Notes under the pieces: generated by a model
Told to the model about the DNA's origin: nothing
What the model saw: the letters and a program-made list of their open reading frames with translations, nothing else
The model's database searches: none
Assembly (NCBI GenBank): GCA_003142185.1
Contig: PLOR01000118.1
Coordinates: forward strand, 62,001 to 126,000
Reading direction: 5' to 3'
Origin: Bryobacterales bacterium
Lineage (GTDB): Bacteria; Acidobacteriota; Terriglobia; Bryobacterales; Bryobacteraceae
Length of the DNA stretch: 64,000 bases
In this document: piece after piece, positions 43,643 to 52,356 of the stretch
Layout of the letters: each line of letters begins with the position of its first letter
Position numbering within the stretch: the first letter of the stretch is position 1
Translations under genes and position numbers: made by a program

Positions 43643-43677
43643 ACCGACCGCTCCCTATGGTCGCGGCTCCGATGCGT
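43643..43677. repeat. PAL-D repeat
   Basis: accg then accgctccctatggtcgcgg and ctccgatgcg. Located 16 bp upstream of the end of the DAHP synthase gene. Confidence 0.8.
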
Positions 43678-43693
43678 TCACTTCCCGACGGCG

Positions 43694-44707
43694 CTAAATG
43701 CTTCTTCCCACCGCGGGAGCGATGATCCGCAACTGCGCCATCAGCTCGGTGAATTGTTCCGGCCGCAAGGACTGCGCGCCATCGCTCAAGGCGTGGTCCG
43801 GATCGGGATGGACTTCGATCAGCAGCCCATCGGCGCCGGCGGCCACGGCGGCGCGCGCCATAGGCGCTACCTTGTCGCGGCGGCCGGTGCCGTTCGATGG
43901 GTCGGCCACTATCGGCAAATGCGAGAGTTTCTTGACCACCGGGATGGCGGAGATATCCATCGTGTTCGTGGTGTAGGTTTCAAAGGTGCGAATGCCGCGC
44001 TCACACAGAATCACGTCGTAGTTGCCGCCGGCCAGGATGTGTTCAGCCGAGAGCAGCAGTTCCTCGATGGTGGCAGCGATGCCGCGTTTCAACAGCACCG
44101 GCTTGCGCTGCGCGCCGAGCTCCCGCAGCAGGTTGAAGTTTTGCATATTGCGCGCGCCAATTTGCAGGATGTCGGCGTACCGGCTCACCAGCGGGATCTG
44201 CGTAATATCCATCACTTCGCTCGACACCAGCAGGCCATGGCGATCGGCGGCGGCGCGCAGCAGAGCGAGACCTTCCTCGCCGAGGCCGTGAAAGCCGTAC
44301 GGAGAACTGCGTGGTTTGAAGGCGCCGCCGCGGATAACGGTTGCGCCGGCAGCAGCTACAATCTCGGCCGACCGCTCGATCTGCTCGCGGTTTTCCACGC
44401 TCGATGGCCCGGCCATCACCACCACGCGGCTGCCGCCGAATTCGCAGCCGCCCACTTTGACGACCGTCCCGCCGGGGCGAAAATGGCGGCTCGCGAGTTT
44501 GTATGGCGATGCGATGCGATGCGCTTCCTTCACGCCATCCATCACCTCGAACACACGCAGGTCGAACTCCTGCTTGCCGCCCACGCCGCCGAGCACGGTG
44601 TGGACGTGCCCCGTCGAGCGGTGGACGTTGAACTCCATCTCCACCATGCGGTCAATCACCGCCTGGATGTTTTCTTCGGTGGCGCCTGCCTGCATGACCA
44701 CGATCAT
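43694..44707 (-). CDS. aroF: 3-deoxy-7-phosphoheptulonate (DAHP) synthase, type I beta
   Basis: 337 residues. Makes DAHP from PEP and erythrose-4-phosphate, the entry to the shikimate pathway. N-terminal ferredoxin-like regulatory domain (about 1-70, [18 protein letters not shown]), then the barrel with [29 protein letters not shown] and [12 protein letters not shown]-like regulation by aromatic amino acids is possible. Overlaps chorismate mutase by 4 bp, the last gene of the trp/aro operon. Confidence 0.95.
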   Translation of the reverse strand: MIVVMQAGATEENIQAVIDRMVEMEFNVHRSTGHVHTVLGGVGGKQEFDLRVFEVMDGVKEAHRIASPYKLASRHFRPGGTVVKVGGCEFGGSRVVVMAGPSSVENREQIERSAEIVAAAGATVIRGGAFKPRSSPYGFHGLGEEGLALLRAAADRHGLLVSSEVMDITQIPLVSRYADILQIGARNMQNFNLLRELGAQRKPVLLKRGIAATIEELLLSAEHILAGGNYDVILCERGIRTFETYTTNTMDISAIPVVKKLSHLPIVADPSNGTGRRDKVAPMARAAVAAGADGLLIEVHPDPDHALSDGAQSLRPEQFTELMAQLRIIAPAVGRSI

Positions 44708-45009
44708 GGCTTGTCTCCGTCCGATTGCATGCGCTGCCGTTGCACGGTGCGCGCTTCGTCGATAATGCGCTCGAAAACACGGCGCAGGCCATCCGGCGGC
44801 AGCGGGCCGCCGTTGGACGCGATCACATTGGCGAACACTTCGCTCTCGCGCTTGGGCTCGTAGATGGGCAGGCCGGCCAGCCGCTTGATGCGCCCGATGT
44901 CCTCCACCACGCGCATGCGATCGTTGAGCAGTTTCACGATGTCGCGGTCCAGTCCGTCGATCAGCACGCGCAACTCATCCAGTTGGGGCCGCGCTTCGTC
45001 TTCCGTCAT
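44704..45009 (-). CDS. aroQ: Chorismate mutase, AroQ type
   Basis: 101 residues, all helical AroQ fold. Characteristic Arg and Glu positions: [37 protein letters not shown], with the catalytic Arg of the C-terminal helix ([17 protein letters not shown]). Converts chorismate to prephenate, which starts the Phe/Tyr branch. Unusual to be found in a trp operon. Overlaps both neighbours by 4 bp. Confidence 0.93.
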   Translation of the reverse strand: MTEDEARPQLDELRVLIDGLDRDIVKLLNDRMRVVEDIGRIKRLAGLPIYEPKRESEVFANVIASNGGPLPPDGLRRVFERIIDEARTVQRQRMQSDGDKP

Positions 45010-45809
45010 GCCTGCGCTCCAAAACCGTGTTTCAACTCGCGGGTGAAACTTTCGAGCTGAATTTCGAGCGACGGGTTGTCGCTATTTCGCTCGATCAAAC
45101 GGACGAACGTGCTGCCCACCACCACGGCGTCCACCTGGCTCGCCAGTTCCGCCACGTGCTCCGGCTTCGAAATACCGAAGCCCACCGCCAGCGGCAAATC
45201 GGTGATGGCGCGCATGGCGCGCACCAACGGCGCGGCCGCGCCGGACAGCGAATCCTGCTCGCCAGTGACGCCGGTGCGCGACACCAGGTAAACGAAGCCG
45301 GTGGAATAGCGCGCCACCAGTTCGAGCCGCCGCGGCGTGGAAGTGGGCGCGGCCAGAAACACCGTGTCGAGGCCCTGCCCGTGCATGGCGCCGATGTATT
45401 CGTGCGCCTCTTCCACCGAGGCGTCGGTGAGCAGGCAGCCATCGATGCCGGCCTGGGCCGCGTCGCGCGCCAAGCGCTCCAGGCCGTAGCGCAGCACCGG
45501 GTTGAGATAGGTGAACAGCAGCAGCGGCGCCTCCGAGCGCTGGCGGATCTCGCACGCGATTTCGAGCACTGATCGCAGCGACGTGCCGGCTTTGAGCGCG
45601 CGCTCACCGGCGCGCTGAATCACCGGGCCATCCGCGATGGGATCGGAAAACGGCACACCCAGCTCGATCAGATCCGCGCCGCCGCGCAGCAGCGCTTCGA
45701 CCAGCGCGGGCGTGCGCTCCGGCGTGGGGTCGCCCGCGGTGAGGTAGGCGATGAGACTCTTGCGCCCGGCGCGTTTTCGCTCTTCGAACATGCGGCCGAT
45801 GCGCGTCAT
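45006..45809 (-). CDS. trpA: Tryptophan synthase alpha chain
   Basis: 267 residues. TIM barrel converting indole-3-glycerol phosphate to indole for TrpB. Catalytic Glu in [19 protein letters not shown], Asp in [12 protein letters not shown], and the late [10 protein letters not shown] phosphate-binding loop. Overlaps trpB upstream and chorismate mutase downstream by 4 bp each. Confidence 0.97.
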   Translation of the reverse strand: MTRIGRMFEERKRAGRKSLIAYLTAGDPTPERTPALVEALLRGGADLIELGVPFSDPIADGPVIQRAGERALKAGTSLRSVLEIACEIRQRSEAPLLLFTYLNPVLRYGLERLARDAAQAGIDGCLLTDASVEEAHEYIGAMHGQGLDTVFLAAPTSTPRRLELVARYSTGFVYLVSRTGVTGEQDSLSGAAAPLVRAMRAITDLPLAVGFGISKPEHVAELASQVDAVVVGSTFVRLIERNSDNPSLEIQLESFTRELKHGFGAQA

Positions 45810-47002
45810 GGCTGGTCGATCTCCGGGAAGTTTTCGCGGTAGATGTCGATATCCTTGTCGCCGCGGCCGGAGAGGTTGATGAGGAAGATCTTGCCGGCGG
45901 CGGCGGGCGCGCGGCGAATGGCTTCGGCCGCGGCGTGCGCGCTTTCGAGCGCCGGAATGATGCCTTCCACCCGCGAAAGCTGGAGCGCCGCGGCGAGCGC
46001 TTCCGAATCGGAAGCAGCGACGTATTCGGCGCGTCGCTGGTCGTGCAGCAGGGCGTGCTCGGGGCCGATCATGGCATAATCGAGACCCGCCGAGACCGAG
46101 TGAGTGAGCGACACCTGGCCGTTTTCATCCTGCAACAGGTAGCTGTAAGCGCCTTGGAGCACGCCAGGAGCACCGCCGCGAAAGCGCGTCGCATGATCGC
46201 CCAGCGCGCAGCCGCGGCCGCCGGCTTCGACGCCGATCAGCGCGACAGCGGCGTCTGCAAGAAACGCGTTAAAGATGCCGATGGCGTTCGAGCCTCCGCC
46301 GACGCAGGCGAAAACGGCATCGGGTAGATGGCCTTCGGCCGCGAGCATCTGCCGCCGCGCCTCCTCTCCGATCACCTTTTGAAAATCGCGCACCATCATC
46401 GGATAAGGATGCGCGCCCAGCGCCGAGCCCAGCAGGTAATACGTGTCGCCCACATTGCTCACCCAATCGCGCATGGCCTCGCTGATGGCGTCTTTCAAAG
46501 TGCGGCTGCCGGCTTCGACCGGCGCCACCCGCGCGCCGAGCAGCCGCATGCGGAAGACGTTGAGCCGCTGGCGCCGCATGTCCTCGGTGCCCATGTAGAC
46601 CACGCATTCCAGGCCGAGCAGCGCGCACACCGTGGCGGTGGCCACGCCGTGCTGCCCGGCGCCGGTTTCGGCGATGATGCGGCGCTTGCCCATGCGCCGC
46701 GCCAATAGCGCCTGGCCCAGGCTGTTGTTGATCTTGTGCGCGCCGGTGTGCAGCAGGTCCTCGCGCTTCAGCCAGAGGCGTGCGCCGCCCAGCGTTTTGG
46801 AAAGCCGCTCGGCGCAATAGAGCGGCGTGGGCCGGCCGGCATAGGTGCGGAGCAGTTCGCTCAGTTCGGCTTGAAACGCAGGGTCCTGGCGCGCTTCCAG
46901 GTAAGCGCGCTCCAGTTCCTCGATGGGCGCCATCAACACTTCCGGCACAAAGCGGCCGCCGTAGGGTCCGAAGTGGCCGGTCGAATCCGGTTGCGGGCTC
47001 AT
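45806..47002 (-). CDS. trpB: Tryptophan synthase beta chain
   Basis: 398 residues. PLP enzyme joining indole and serine. PLP-Lys in [17 protein letters not shown] phosphate-binding loop, and the N-terminal [12 protein letters not shown]. Catalyses the last step of Trp synthesis. Overlaps trpF and trpA by 4 bp each, so stoichiometric translation with TrpA is expected. Confidence 0.98.
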   Translation of the reverse strand: MSPQPDSTGHFGPYGGRFVPEVLMAPIEELERAYLEARQDPAFQAELSELLRTYAGRPTPLYCAERLSKTLGGARLWLKREDLLHTGAHKINNSLGQALLARRMGKRRIIAETGAGQHGVATATVCALLGLECVVYMGTEDMRRQRLNVFRMRLLGARVAPVEAGSRTLKDAISEAMRDWVSNVGDTYYLLGSALGAHPYPMMVRDFQKVIGEEARRQMLAAEGHLPDAVFACVGGGSNAIGIFNAFLADAAVALIGVEAGGRGCALGDHATRFRGGAPGVLQGAYSYLLQDENGQVSLTHSVSAGLDYAMIGPEHALLHDQRRAEYVAASDSEALAAALQLSRVEGIIPALESAHAAAEAIRRAPAAAGKIFLINLSGRGDKDIDIYRENFPEIDQP

Positions 47003-47601
47003 CGGCCGAGCGCCTCCAGGGCCGCTCGCAAAAAGTCGGTCATTTTTCGATTATCCTTTTTTCCCGGCGTGCTCTCTAGGCGGGAGCAGGCATCTACGCC
47101 CCAGGGATGCGCCAACTCCACGGCCAGCGCAACGTTGGAAGCGTCCAGGCCGCCAGCCACGATGATCGGCTTGGGAGCGTCGCGGGCGAGTTTCCAGTCG
47201 AACGTCTCTCCCGCGCCGCCGAACAACTCGCCCGCCGGTCCATCCAACAAGAGCGCCTCGGCGGGACAGTCGTGGAAGCGGGCGAAACCGAAGTCGGGGC
47301 CCACGCGGACGGCTTTCCACACGGGGAGCGATGCCGGATAAGCGTCCGCTGTTTCCGCGCCATGCAGTTGCGCCACGTCGAGCGACGCCATGCGGGCAAT
47401 CTGCTCGATGCGCGCCGGCGCCTCATCGACGAACACGCCGACGCGCCGCACACCCACCGGCGAGGCAATTTCGGCCGCGCGCTCCGGCGCGATGTAGCGC
47501 GGGCTGCGCGGATAAAAATTGAAACCGATGGCGGTAGCGCCACCCTCAATCGCCGCAGTGGCGTCCGCCTGGTTGGTGATGCCGCAGATCTTGACGATCA
47601 T
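46999..47601 (-). CDS. trpF: Phosphoribosylanthranilate isomerase
   Basis: 200 residues. TIM barrel with catalytic Cys in VKICGIT, the [11 protein letters not shown] loop, VGVFVDE strand, QLHGAE and the final PGKKD region. Isomerises phosphoribosylanthranilate. Overlaps trpC upstream and trpB downstream by 4 bp. Confidence 0.96.
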   Translation of the reverse strand: MIVKICGITNQADATAAIEGGATAIGFNFYPRSPRYIAPERAAEIASPVGVRRVGVFVDEAPARIEQIARMASLDVAQLHGAETADAYPASLPVWKAVRVGPDFGFARFHDCPAEALLLDGPAGELFGGAGETFDWKLARDAPKPIIVAGGLDASNVALAVELAHPWGVDACSRLESTPGKKDNRKMTDFLRAALEALGR

Positions 47602-48386
47602 GACGCCACCAGCTCGCGCAGCGCGGCGGCGGGATCGCCCGATCGCATGAGGTGTTCACCCACCAGAAACGCGGAGTAACCGGCGTCACGCAGCCGGCCG
47701 ATATCGGCCGCGCTGTGAATGCCGCTTTCGCTGATCAGCAGCGTGCCCGCCGGCATGTGGGGAGCGAGCGATAGCGACGTCTCCAGCGTAACCTCGAAGG
47801 TGGTGAGGTCGCGATTGTTGACGCCGATGATGTCGCTGCCCGCGGCAACCGCCGTGTCGAGCTCGCGCCGGTTGTGTACTTCCACCAGCGCGGCCATTTT
47901 CCAGCGCGCGGCGGCTTCGCGGAAATCGCGCAGCTCGCGCTCGGTCAAAATGGCGGCGATCAGCAGGATGGCATCGGCTCCGTGGGCCGCGGCCTCGAGG
48001 ATGTGCTCTGGCGCGATGGTGAAATCTTTCCGCAGCACCGGCACATTCACCGCGGCTCGTGCCTGCTCCAGGTCGGCCAGGCTGCCTTGAAAGAAGCGCT
48101 GGTCGGTAAGGACCGAAAGCGCCGCAGCACCGCCGGCTTGGTAATCCGCAGCAATTCGCGCCGGCGCGAAATCCACCGCCAGCAGCCCCTTGCTGGGCGA
48201 TGCTTTTTTGATTTCGGCGATGATGGCCGGCGTGCGTGCGCTCAGCCCCAAGCGAAAATCGCGGCGGTCGGGCAGGCGTGTTTCCGCCAGCCGCTCCCAT
48301 TGCGCGACAGGGGACGGCATCGCCGCGAGGTCCGCGCGCTTTTGGGCGACAATTCTCGCCAGTATGCCTGGAACAGTATCAATCAA
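47598..48386 (-). CDS. trpC: Indole-3-glycerol phosphate synthase
   Basis: 262 residues if it begins at TTG 48386. An in-frame TTG at 48425 lies in a PAL-E repeat and is not preferred; neither start has a good ribosome binding site, so the exact start is uncertain. TIM barrel with IAEIKKASPSKG, LRKDFTI, ALVEVHNRRE and GVNNRDL, and SGIHSAADI at the end. Head of the trpCFBA-aro cluster. trpE, trpG and trpD are not in the window. Confidence 0.93.
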   Translation of the reverse strand: MIDTVPGILARIVAQKRADLAAMPSPVAQWERLAETRLPDRRDFRLGLSARTPAIIAEIKKASPSKGLLAVDFAPARIAADYQAGGAAALSVLTDQRFFQGSLADLEQARAAVNVPVLRKDFTIAPEHILEAAAHGADAILLIAAILTERELRDFREAAARWKMAALVEVHNRRELDTAVAAGSDIIGVNNRDLTTFEVTLETSLSLAPHMPAGTLLISESGIHSAADIGRLRDAGYSAFLVGEHLMRSGDPAAALRELVAS

Positions 48387-48419
48387 GGGTGTTTTCTTAT
48401 CGTAGCAGACGGAAATCGG

Positions 48420-48444
48420 GGGCAAGCTAAAGCATGCCCTACCA
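48420..48444. repeat. PAL-E palindrome upstream of trpC
   Basis: gggcaagctaaagcatgccc then tacca, on the plus strand. It lies directly upstream of trpC, where the operon promoter is expected. Confidence 0.8.
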
Positions 48445-48511
48445 ACGCCGTGCGCGCCCCTGGCGAGTTGCCGCGGCCTCCCGCCGGCGCTACGCTTGAA
48501 TCGAGGCGCGA

Positions 48512-48934
48512 ATGCGACACGCGGCCAAGGTGGATTCGAAAATCGGATGGGCGATCGCGTGCGCGATCGTCCTTCCGAGCATTACCGCCTTTTCGAGGTC
48601 GTCGCCGTGGGAGTTTGCCGGAGCGGCTTTTGTGGTACTCCTGATTTTCGGTTTCTGCTTTCCCCAGTGGTACGAAACCACCGCGGATGCTCTCGTGGTC
48701 CGCGCCGGATTAATCACGCGCCGTATCCCTTACGCAACAATTACGGCGGCTCGACCGTCATCGAGTACCAGGAGTTCATTCGCGATGTCCCTGGATCGGG
48801 TCGAGATCGTGTACGGCTCCAGGAAACTGCTGATCGCTCCGAAAAACCAGCAGGCGTTCTTTGCGGACCTCGCCACCAGGGCTCCGCAACTCTACTCGCA
48901 AAGCCAGAACATCTCCTTCGCCTCCATCGAGTAA
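48512..48934 (+). CDS. Membrane-anchored PH-like domain protein
   Basis: 140 residues. Two helices (IGWAIACAIVLPSITAF and FAGAAFVVLLIFGFCF) followed by a bacterial PH-type domain, with ALVVRAGLITRRIPYATITAARPS, SLDRVEIVY and KLLIAPKNQQAFFADLA, the pattern of the bPH_4 family (YdeB/DUF1200-like). Function unknown. Divergent from trpC and upstream of the cysteine operon. Confidence 0.75.
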   Translation: MRHAAKVDSKIGWAIACAIVLPSITAFSRSSPWEFAGAAFVVLLIFGFCFPQWYETTADALVVRAGLITRRIPYATITAARPSSSTRSSFAMSLDRVEIVYGSRKLLIAPKNQQAFFADLATRAPQLYSQSQNISFASIE

Positions 48935-48978
48935 GCGCGCTTAATCATTCACGAGTCTGAAGATCATACCCTATATTC

Positions 48979-49006
48979 TTGACAGAGATTGGGTAGATGG
49001 TACAAT
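48979..49006 (+). promoter_or_regulatory. Sigma-70-like promoter of the cysM-mec-cysO/moeZ operon
   Basis: -35 ttgaca (48979-48984), 16-bp spacer, -10 tacaat (49001-49006), both close to consensus. The ATG of the cysteine synthase gene is 92 bp downstream, so a leader of about 80 nt is predicted, with a weak tggatattgaatcca palindrome in it. Confidence 0.75.
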
Positions 49007-49098
49007 GGATCGACCCAAGGATGCAGTAATTCCTTTGCCAGCAGCCACATGGATATTGAATCCAAAGCGGTTGGCACGGAATCCATTGAAGTACAGGC

Positions 49099-50052
49099 AT
49101 GGCCCAAGCGCTTCCCATTCCGCGTCTGGCACGCACCCAGGCAGAGCCGTTGTTGGCGACCATCGGCAATACGCCGTTGTTGCGCCTGGACCAGATCGTG
49201 CGCGAATTCCCCGACGTCGAGATCTTCGGCAAGGCGGAGTATTTCAATCCGGGCGGTTCGGTGAAGGACCGCGCCGCGCTCAACATGGTGCTCGATGGCG
49301 AGCGGTCTGGCAAGCTGAACCCGCGGCGCATCATTCTCGACGCCACCAGCGGCAACACCGGCATCGCTTACGCCATGATCGGCGCGAACCGCGGTTACCG
49401 CGTGAAGCTGTGCCTGCCGGAGAACGCCTCCGAGGAGCGCAAGCGCATCTTGCAGGCGTACGGCGCGGAGATGGTGTTCAGCGCGGCGGACGAAAGCTCG
49501 GACGGCGCGATCCGGCTGTGCCGCAAGCTATACCTGGCGGATCCGGACGCATATTTCTATCCCGACCAGTACAACAATCCGGCCAACTGGAAGGCGCACT
49601 TTGAAGGCACAGGCCCCGAGATCATCGAGCAGACCGGCGGCACGCTGACGCACTTCGTGGCTTCGATGGGCACCAGCGGGACATTCATGGGCGTCACGCG
49701 GCGGCTGCGGCGCGACCTGCCGGAAGTGAAGTGCTATTCGGCGCAACCCTCCAGCGGCTTCCACGGGCTGGAAGGTCTGAAGCACATGCCCACAGCCATC
49801 GTGCCGGGGATTTACGACGAGAAACTGGCCGACGGAAACGTGTGGATCGAAACCGAGGACGCCTACCGCATGGTGCGGCGACTGGCGCGTGAGGAAGGGC
49901 TGCTGGTGGGGATTTCCTCCGGCGCCAACGTGCACGCCGCCACGGTGCTGGCGCGCGAACTCACGGCGCGCGGCGAAAGCGCGACCATCGTCACGGTGCT
50001 TTGCGACAGCGCCGAAAAATACTTGAGCGAACGGTTCTGGAACGAGGAATGA
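49099..50052 (+). CDS. Cysteine synthase family protein (CysM-like)
   Basis: 317 residues, fold type II PLP enzyme. Lys56 in PGGSVKDRAA binds PLP; SGNTGIA, MGTSGTFMG and GISSGANVHAA are the other cofactor segments. It fits the cysteine synthase/O-phosphoserine sulfhydrylase group. Its operon partners are a JAMM protease and a fused CysO-like protein, as in the mycobacterial CysM system, which uses a protein thiocarboxylate as sulfur donor. The region corresponding to the CysM substrate Arg reads AQPSSGFHG, so the acceptor could be O-acetylserine or O-phosphoserine. 4-bp overlap with the next gene. Confidence 0.92.
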   Translation: MAQALPIPRLARTQAEPLLATIGNTPLLRLDQIVREFPDVEIFGKAEYFNPGGSVKDRAALNMVLDGERSGKLNPRRIILDATSGNTGIAYAMIGANRGYRVKLCLPENASEERKRILQAYGAEMVFSAADESSDGAIRLCRKLYLADPDAYFYPDQYNNPANWKAHFEGTGPEIIEQTGGTLTHFVASMGTSGTFMGVTRRLRRDLPEVKCYSAQPSSGFHGLEGLKHMPTAIVPGIYDEKLADGNVWIETEDAYRMVRRLAREEGLLVGISSGANVHAATVLARELTARGESATIVTVLCDSAEKYLSERFWNEE

Positions 50053-50465
50053 TCCGCATCGATCCCGTCCCCTGGAAGGCTATGCTGGCGCATGCCACGG
50101 AGACTTATCCCAACGAATGCTGCGGGGCGATGCTGGGCGTGACCGATGGCGACCAAAAGACGGTGCGCGAAGCTCTGCGCCTGGACAACGCGTTCGCCGG
50201 CGCGCAGGCCGCGCGCTATGAGCTGCGCCCGGAAGACCTGCTCGCCGCCGACTTGGCCGCGCGTGCGCACGGCATGGACCTGATCGGCATCTACCATTCG
50301 CATCCGGACTGCGATGCGTACTTTTCGAAAACCGATCTGGAGAATTCCTGCCCCTGGTATTCGTTCGTTGTGCTATCGGTGCAAAAGCGGGAGTTCCACC
50401 ACGCCAATAGCTGGCTGCCTAACTTCGACCGGACCGAAGCCGCAAGAGAGGAGTTGCAGTACTGA
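50049..50465 (+). CDS. JAMM/Mov34 metalloprotease (Mec-like)
   Basis: 138 residues from ATG 50049, which overlaps the preceding stop as ATGA. JAMM zinc site is intact: Glu23 (NECCG), His83 and His85 (HSHP), Ser93 and Asp96. Mycobacterial Mec+ with the same site releases cysteine from the CysO-cysteine adduct. The neighbouring gene encodes the CysO-like domain fused to E1, so this enzyme may also cut after its Gly-Gly. The fusion gene starts 1 bp after the stop. Cytoplasmic. Confidence 0.93.
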   Translation: MIRIDPVPWKAMLAHATETYPNECCGAMLGVTDGDQKTVREALRLDNAFAGAQAARYELRPEDLLAADLAARAHGMDLIGIYHSHPDCDAYFSKTDLENSCPWYSFVVLSVQKREFHHANSWLPNFDRTEAAREELQY

Positions 50466-50466
50466 C

Positions 50467-51939
50467 ATGCCGAAGATTCTGATCCCCACGCCGCTGCGGC
50501 AGTTCACCGCCAAAGAGAACGCCGTCACCGTTCCCGGTGGAACCGTGGGTGAAGCGCTGGACGCGCTGACCGGCCGCTTCCCCGACCTGCGCAAGCAGAT
50601 TTTCACCGATGAAGGCAAGCTGCGCAGCTTCATCAACGTGTATCTGAACGACGAAGACATACGCTACCTGGGCAAGGCAGCGACACCGGCGGCGGAAGGC
50701 GATACGATTTCGCTGGTGCCCTCGATTGCCGGCGGAGCGACCCTCGCCGAAACCGTCGCACCGGCGCTTTCCAAAGACGCCGCGCCCGCGCTTTCGAACG
50801 AAGAGATCCTGCGTTACAGCCGCCACCTGATCATTCCCGAAGTGGGCATGGAGGGCCAGCAGAAGTTGAAAGCTGCCAAAGTGCTGTTGGTAGGCGCTGG
50901 CGGTCTGGGCGCGCCGCTCGGGCTGTACCTGGCGGCGGCCGGCGTGGGGCGCATCGGCCTGGTGGATTTCGACGTGGTCGATTTCACGAATCTGCAGCGG
51001 CAGGTGATCCATTCGACCAAGGACGTGGGCCGCAAGAAGCTCGATTCGGCGGCGGAGAAGATGCTGGCCATCAATCCGCATATCTCGATCGACCGGCACG
51101 AAGTCGCGCTCACGAGCGAGAACGCGCTCGAAATCCTGAAGGATTACGACATCGTGGTGGATGGCACCGACAACTTCCCCACGCGCTACCTGGTGAACGA
51201 TGCCTGCGTGCTGCTCGGCAAGCCGAACGTCTACGGCTCGATCTTCCGCTTCGAGGGGCAGGCCACCGTGTTCGCATACCAGGGCGGACCGTGCTACCGC
51301 TGCCTTTATCCCGAGCCGCCGCCTCCGGGCCTGGTGCCGAGTTGCGCCGAAGGCGGCGTGCTGGGCATATTGCCCGGCACCATCGGGCTGATTCAGGCCA
51401 CCGAAACCGTGAAGCTGATTTTGGGCATTGGCGAGCCGCTGGTGGGGCGCCTGCTGCTCTATGATGCGCTGGGCATGCGGTTCCGCGAGCTAAAGCTACG
51501 CAAGAATCCGGAGTGCCCGGTGTGCGGCGCGCATCCCACCATCACGCGGCTGATCGATTATCATCAATTCTGCGGGGTGCCCCGGCAGGAAGCCGCGCCC
51601 GCCCAGGAGGCCAAGGTGAACGACGGCGAAATCGACGTAACGGAGCTGAAGCAGAAGCTGGATCGCGGCGACCAGTTCGTGCTGCTCGATGTGCGCGAAC
51701 CGCACGAGTATAAGATCGCCAGCATTCCCGGCGCCAAGCTGATTCCGCTGGGCGAGTTCTCGAAACACGTGGGCGAGTTCGATAAGGACGCGGACATCGT
51801 GATTCACTGCAAGAGCGGCGGCCGCAGCGCCAGGGCCTGCGGCATCCTACGCCAGGCCGGCTTCGCGCACGTCCGCAACGTGGTGGGCGGCATAACGGCA
51901 TGGTCCGACAAAGTCGACCCGAGCGTGCCGAAGTACTGA
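50467..51939 (+). CDS. Fusion: CysO/MoaD-like sulfur carrier, E1-like MoeB/MoeZ domain, rhodanese
   Basis: 490 residues from ATG 50467. Residues 1-90 are ubiquitin-like and closely resemble mycobacterial CysO (IPTPLR, VNDEDIRYLG then the ending PSIAGG). Residues 110-365 are the adenylating domain (RYSRHLIIPE, GAGGLG at 143-148, DGTDNF, zinc pairs C276/C279 and C350/C353). Residues 388-490 are a rhodanese with active-site Cys448 in HCKSGGRS. It should adenylate and thiocarboxylate the carrier, but the terminal Gly89-Gly90 is followed by a 20-residue Ala-rich linker to E1, so release needs cleavage. Last gene of a tight three-gene operon with cysteine synthase and JAMM protease. Confidence 0.95.
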   Translation: MPKILIPTPLRQFTAKENAVTVPGGTVGEALDALTGRFPDLRKQIFTDEGKLRSFINVYLNDEDIRYLGKAATPAAEGDTISLVPSIAGGATLAETVAPALSKDAAPALSNEEILRYSRHLIIPEVGMEGQQKLKAAKVLLVGAGGLGAPLGLYLAAAGVGRIGLVDFDVVDFTNLQRQVIHSTKDVGRKKLDSAAEKMLAINPHISIDRHEVALTSENALEILKDYDIVVDGTDNFPTRYLVNDACVLLGKPNVYGSIFRFEGQATVFAYQGGPCYRCLYPEPPPPGLVPSCAEGGVLGILPGTIGLIQATETVKLILGIGEPLVGRLLLYDALGMRFRELKLRKNPECPVCGAHPTITRLIDYHQFCGVPRQEAAPAQEAKVNDGEIDVTELKQKLDRGDQFVLLDVREPHEYKIASIPGAKLIPLGEFSKHVGEFDKDADIVIHCKSGGRSARACGILRQAGFAHVRNVVGGITAWSDKVDPSVPKY

Positions 51940-51959
51940 GGGCAGTGGCGTAACGACCC

Positions 51960-51993
51960 TACCGACCGCTCCCTGTGGTCGCGGCTCCGATGC
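51960..51993. repeat. PAL-D repeat
   Basis: accgaccgctccctgtggtc then gcggctccgatgcg, followed by a second short partial copy (gggctccgatgcg) near 52014-52026. Located just after the fusion gene. Confidence 0.78.
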
Positions 51994-52051
51994 GCCCAGA
52001 GCCGAGATCGTAGGGCTCCGATGCGCACCAGCGCGTGCATCACGCCAAAAA

Positions 52052-52264
52052 CTACCGGCGCAGCGCCCACAGCAACAGAGAGAGCGCCACGCTCAGCAGG
52101 ATGCAAGTGGTCAGCGGAAAATAGAAGCTCGAATGCTTGCCCTGGATGAGGATGTCGCCGGGCAAGCGGCCCAACTTGAAGGGCAGCCGTCCGGCGACGC
52201 GGATCAGCACTCCGGCCGCGATCAGCACCACGCCGAGCGCGATCAATACGCGACTGGCTCCCAT
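52052..52264 (-). CDS. DUF2905 family small membrane protein
   Basis: 70 residues from ATG 52264. One helix at each end, with the hallmark RVAGRLPFKLGRLPGDILIQGK between, followed by SFYFPLTTCILLSVALSLLL. Function unknown but widely conserved. Convergent with the cysteine operon. A PAL-C element lies directly before its start. Confidence 0.88.
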   Translation of the reverse strand: MGASRVLIALGVVLIAAGVLIRVAGRLPFKLGRLPGDILIQGKHSSFYFPLTTCILLSVALSLLLWALRR

Positions 52265-52290
52265 GCTCTCCAGTGTAGTTCCCTCGTATT

Positions 52291-52350
52291 CGGTAGCGCC
52301 GCCGGCGTATTGTGTCACGAACACCGGCGGCGAGACCGCCGGCGCTACCG
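52291..52350. repeat. PAL-C inverted pair
   Basis: Left copy ggtagcgccgccggcg and right copy gaccgccggcgctacc, with the loop region tattgtgtcacgaacaccgg between. A compact form of the element at 6250-6372. Confidence 0.82.
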
Positions 52351-52356
52351 GACACC

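Noticed and set aside
48386-48480. Trp attenuator upstream of trpC
   Set aside because: No leader peptide with Trp codons and no terminator/antiterminator alternative; the only structure is a PAL-E repeat.
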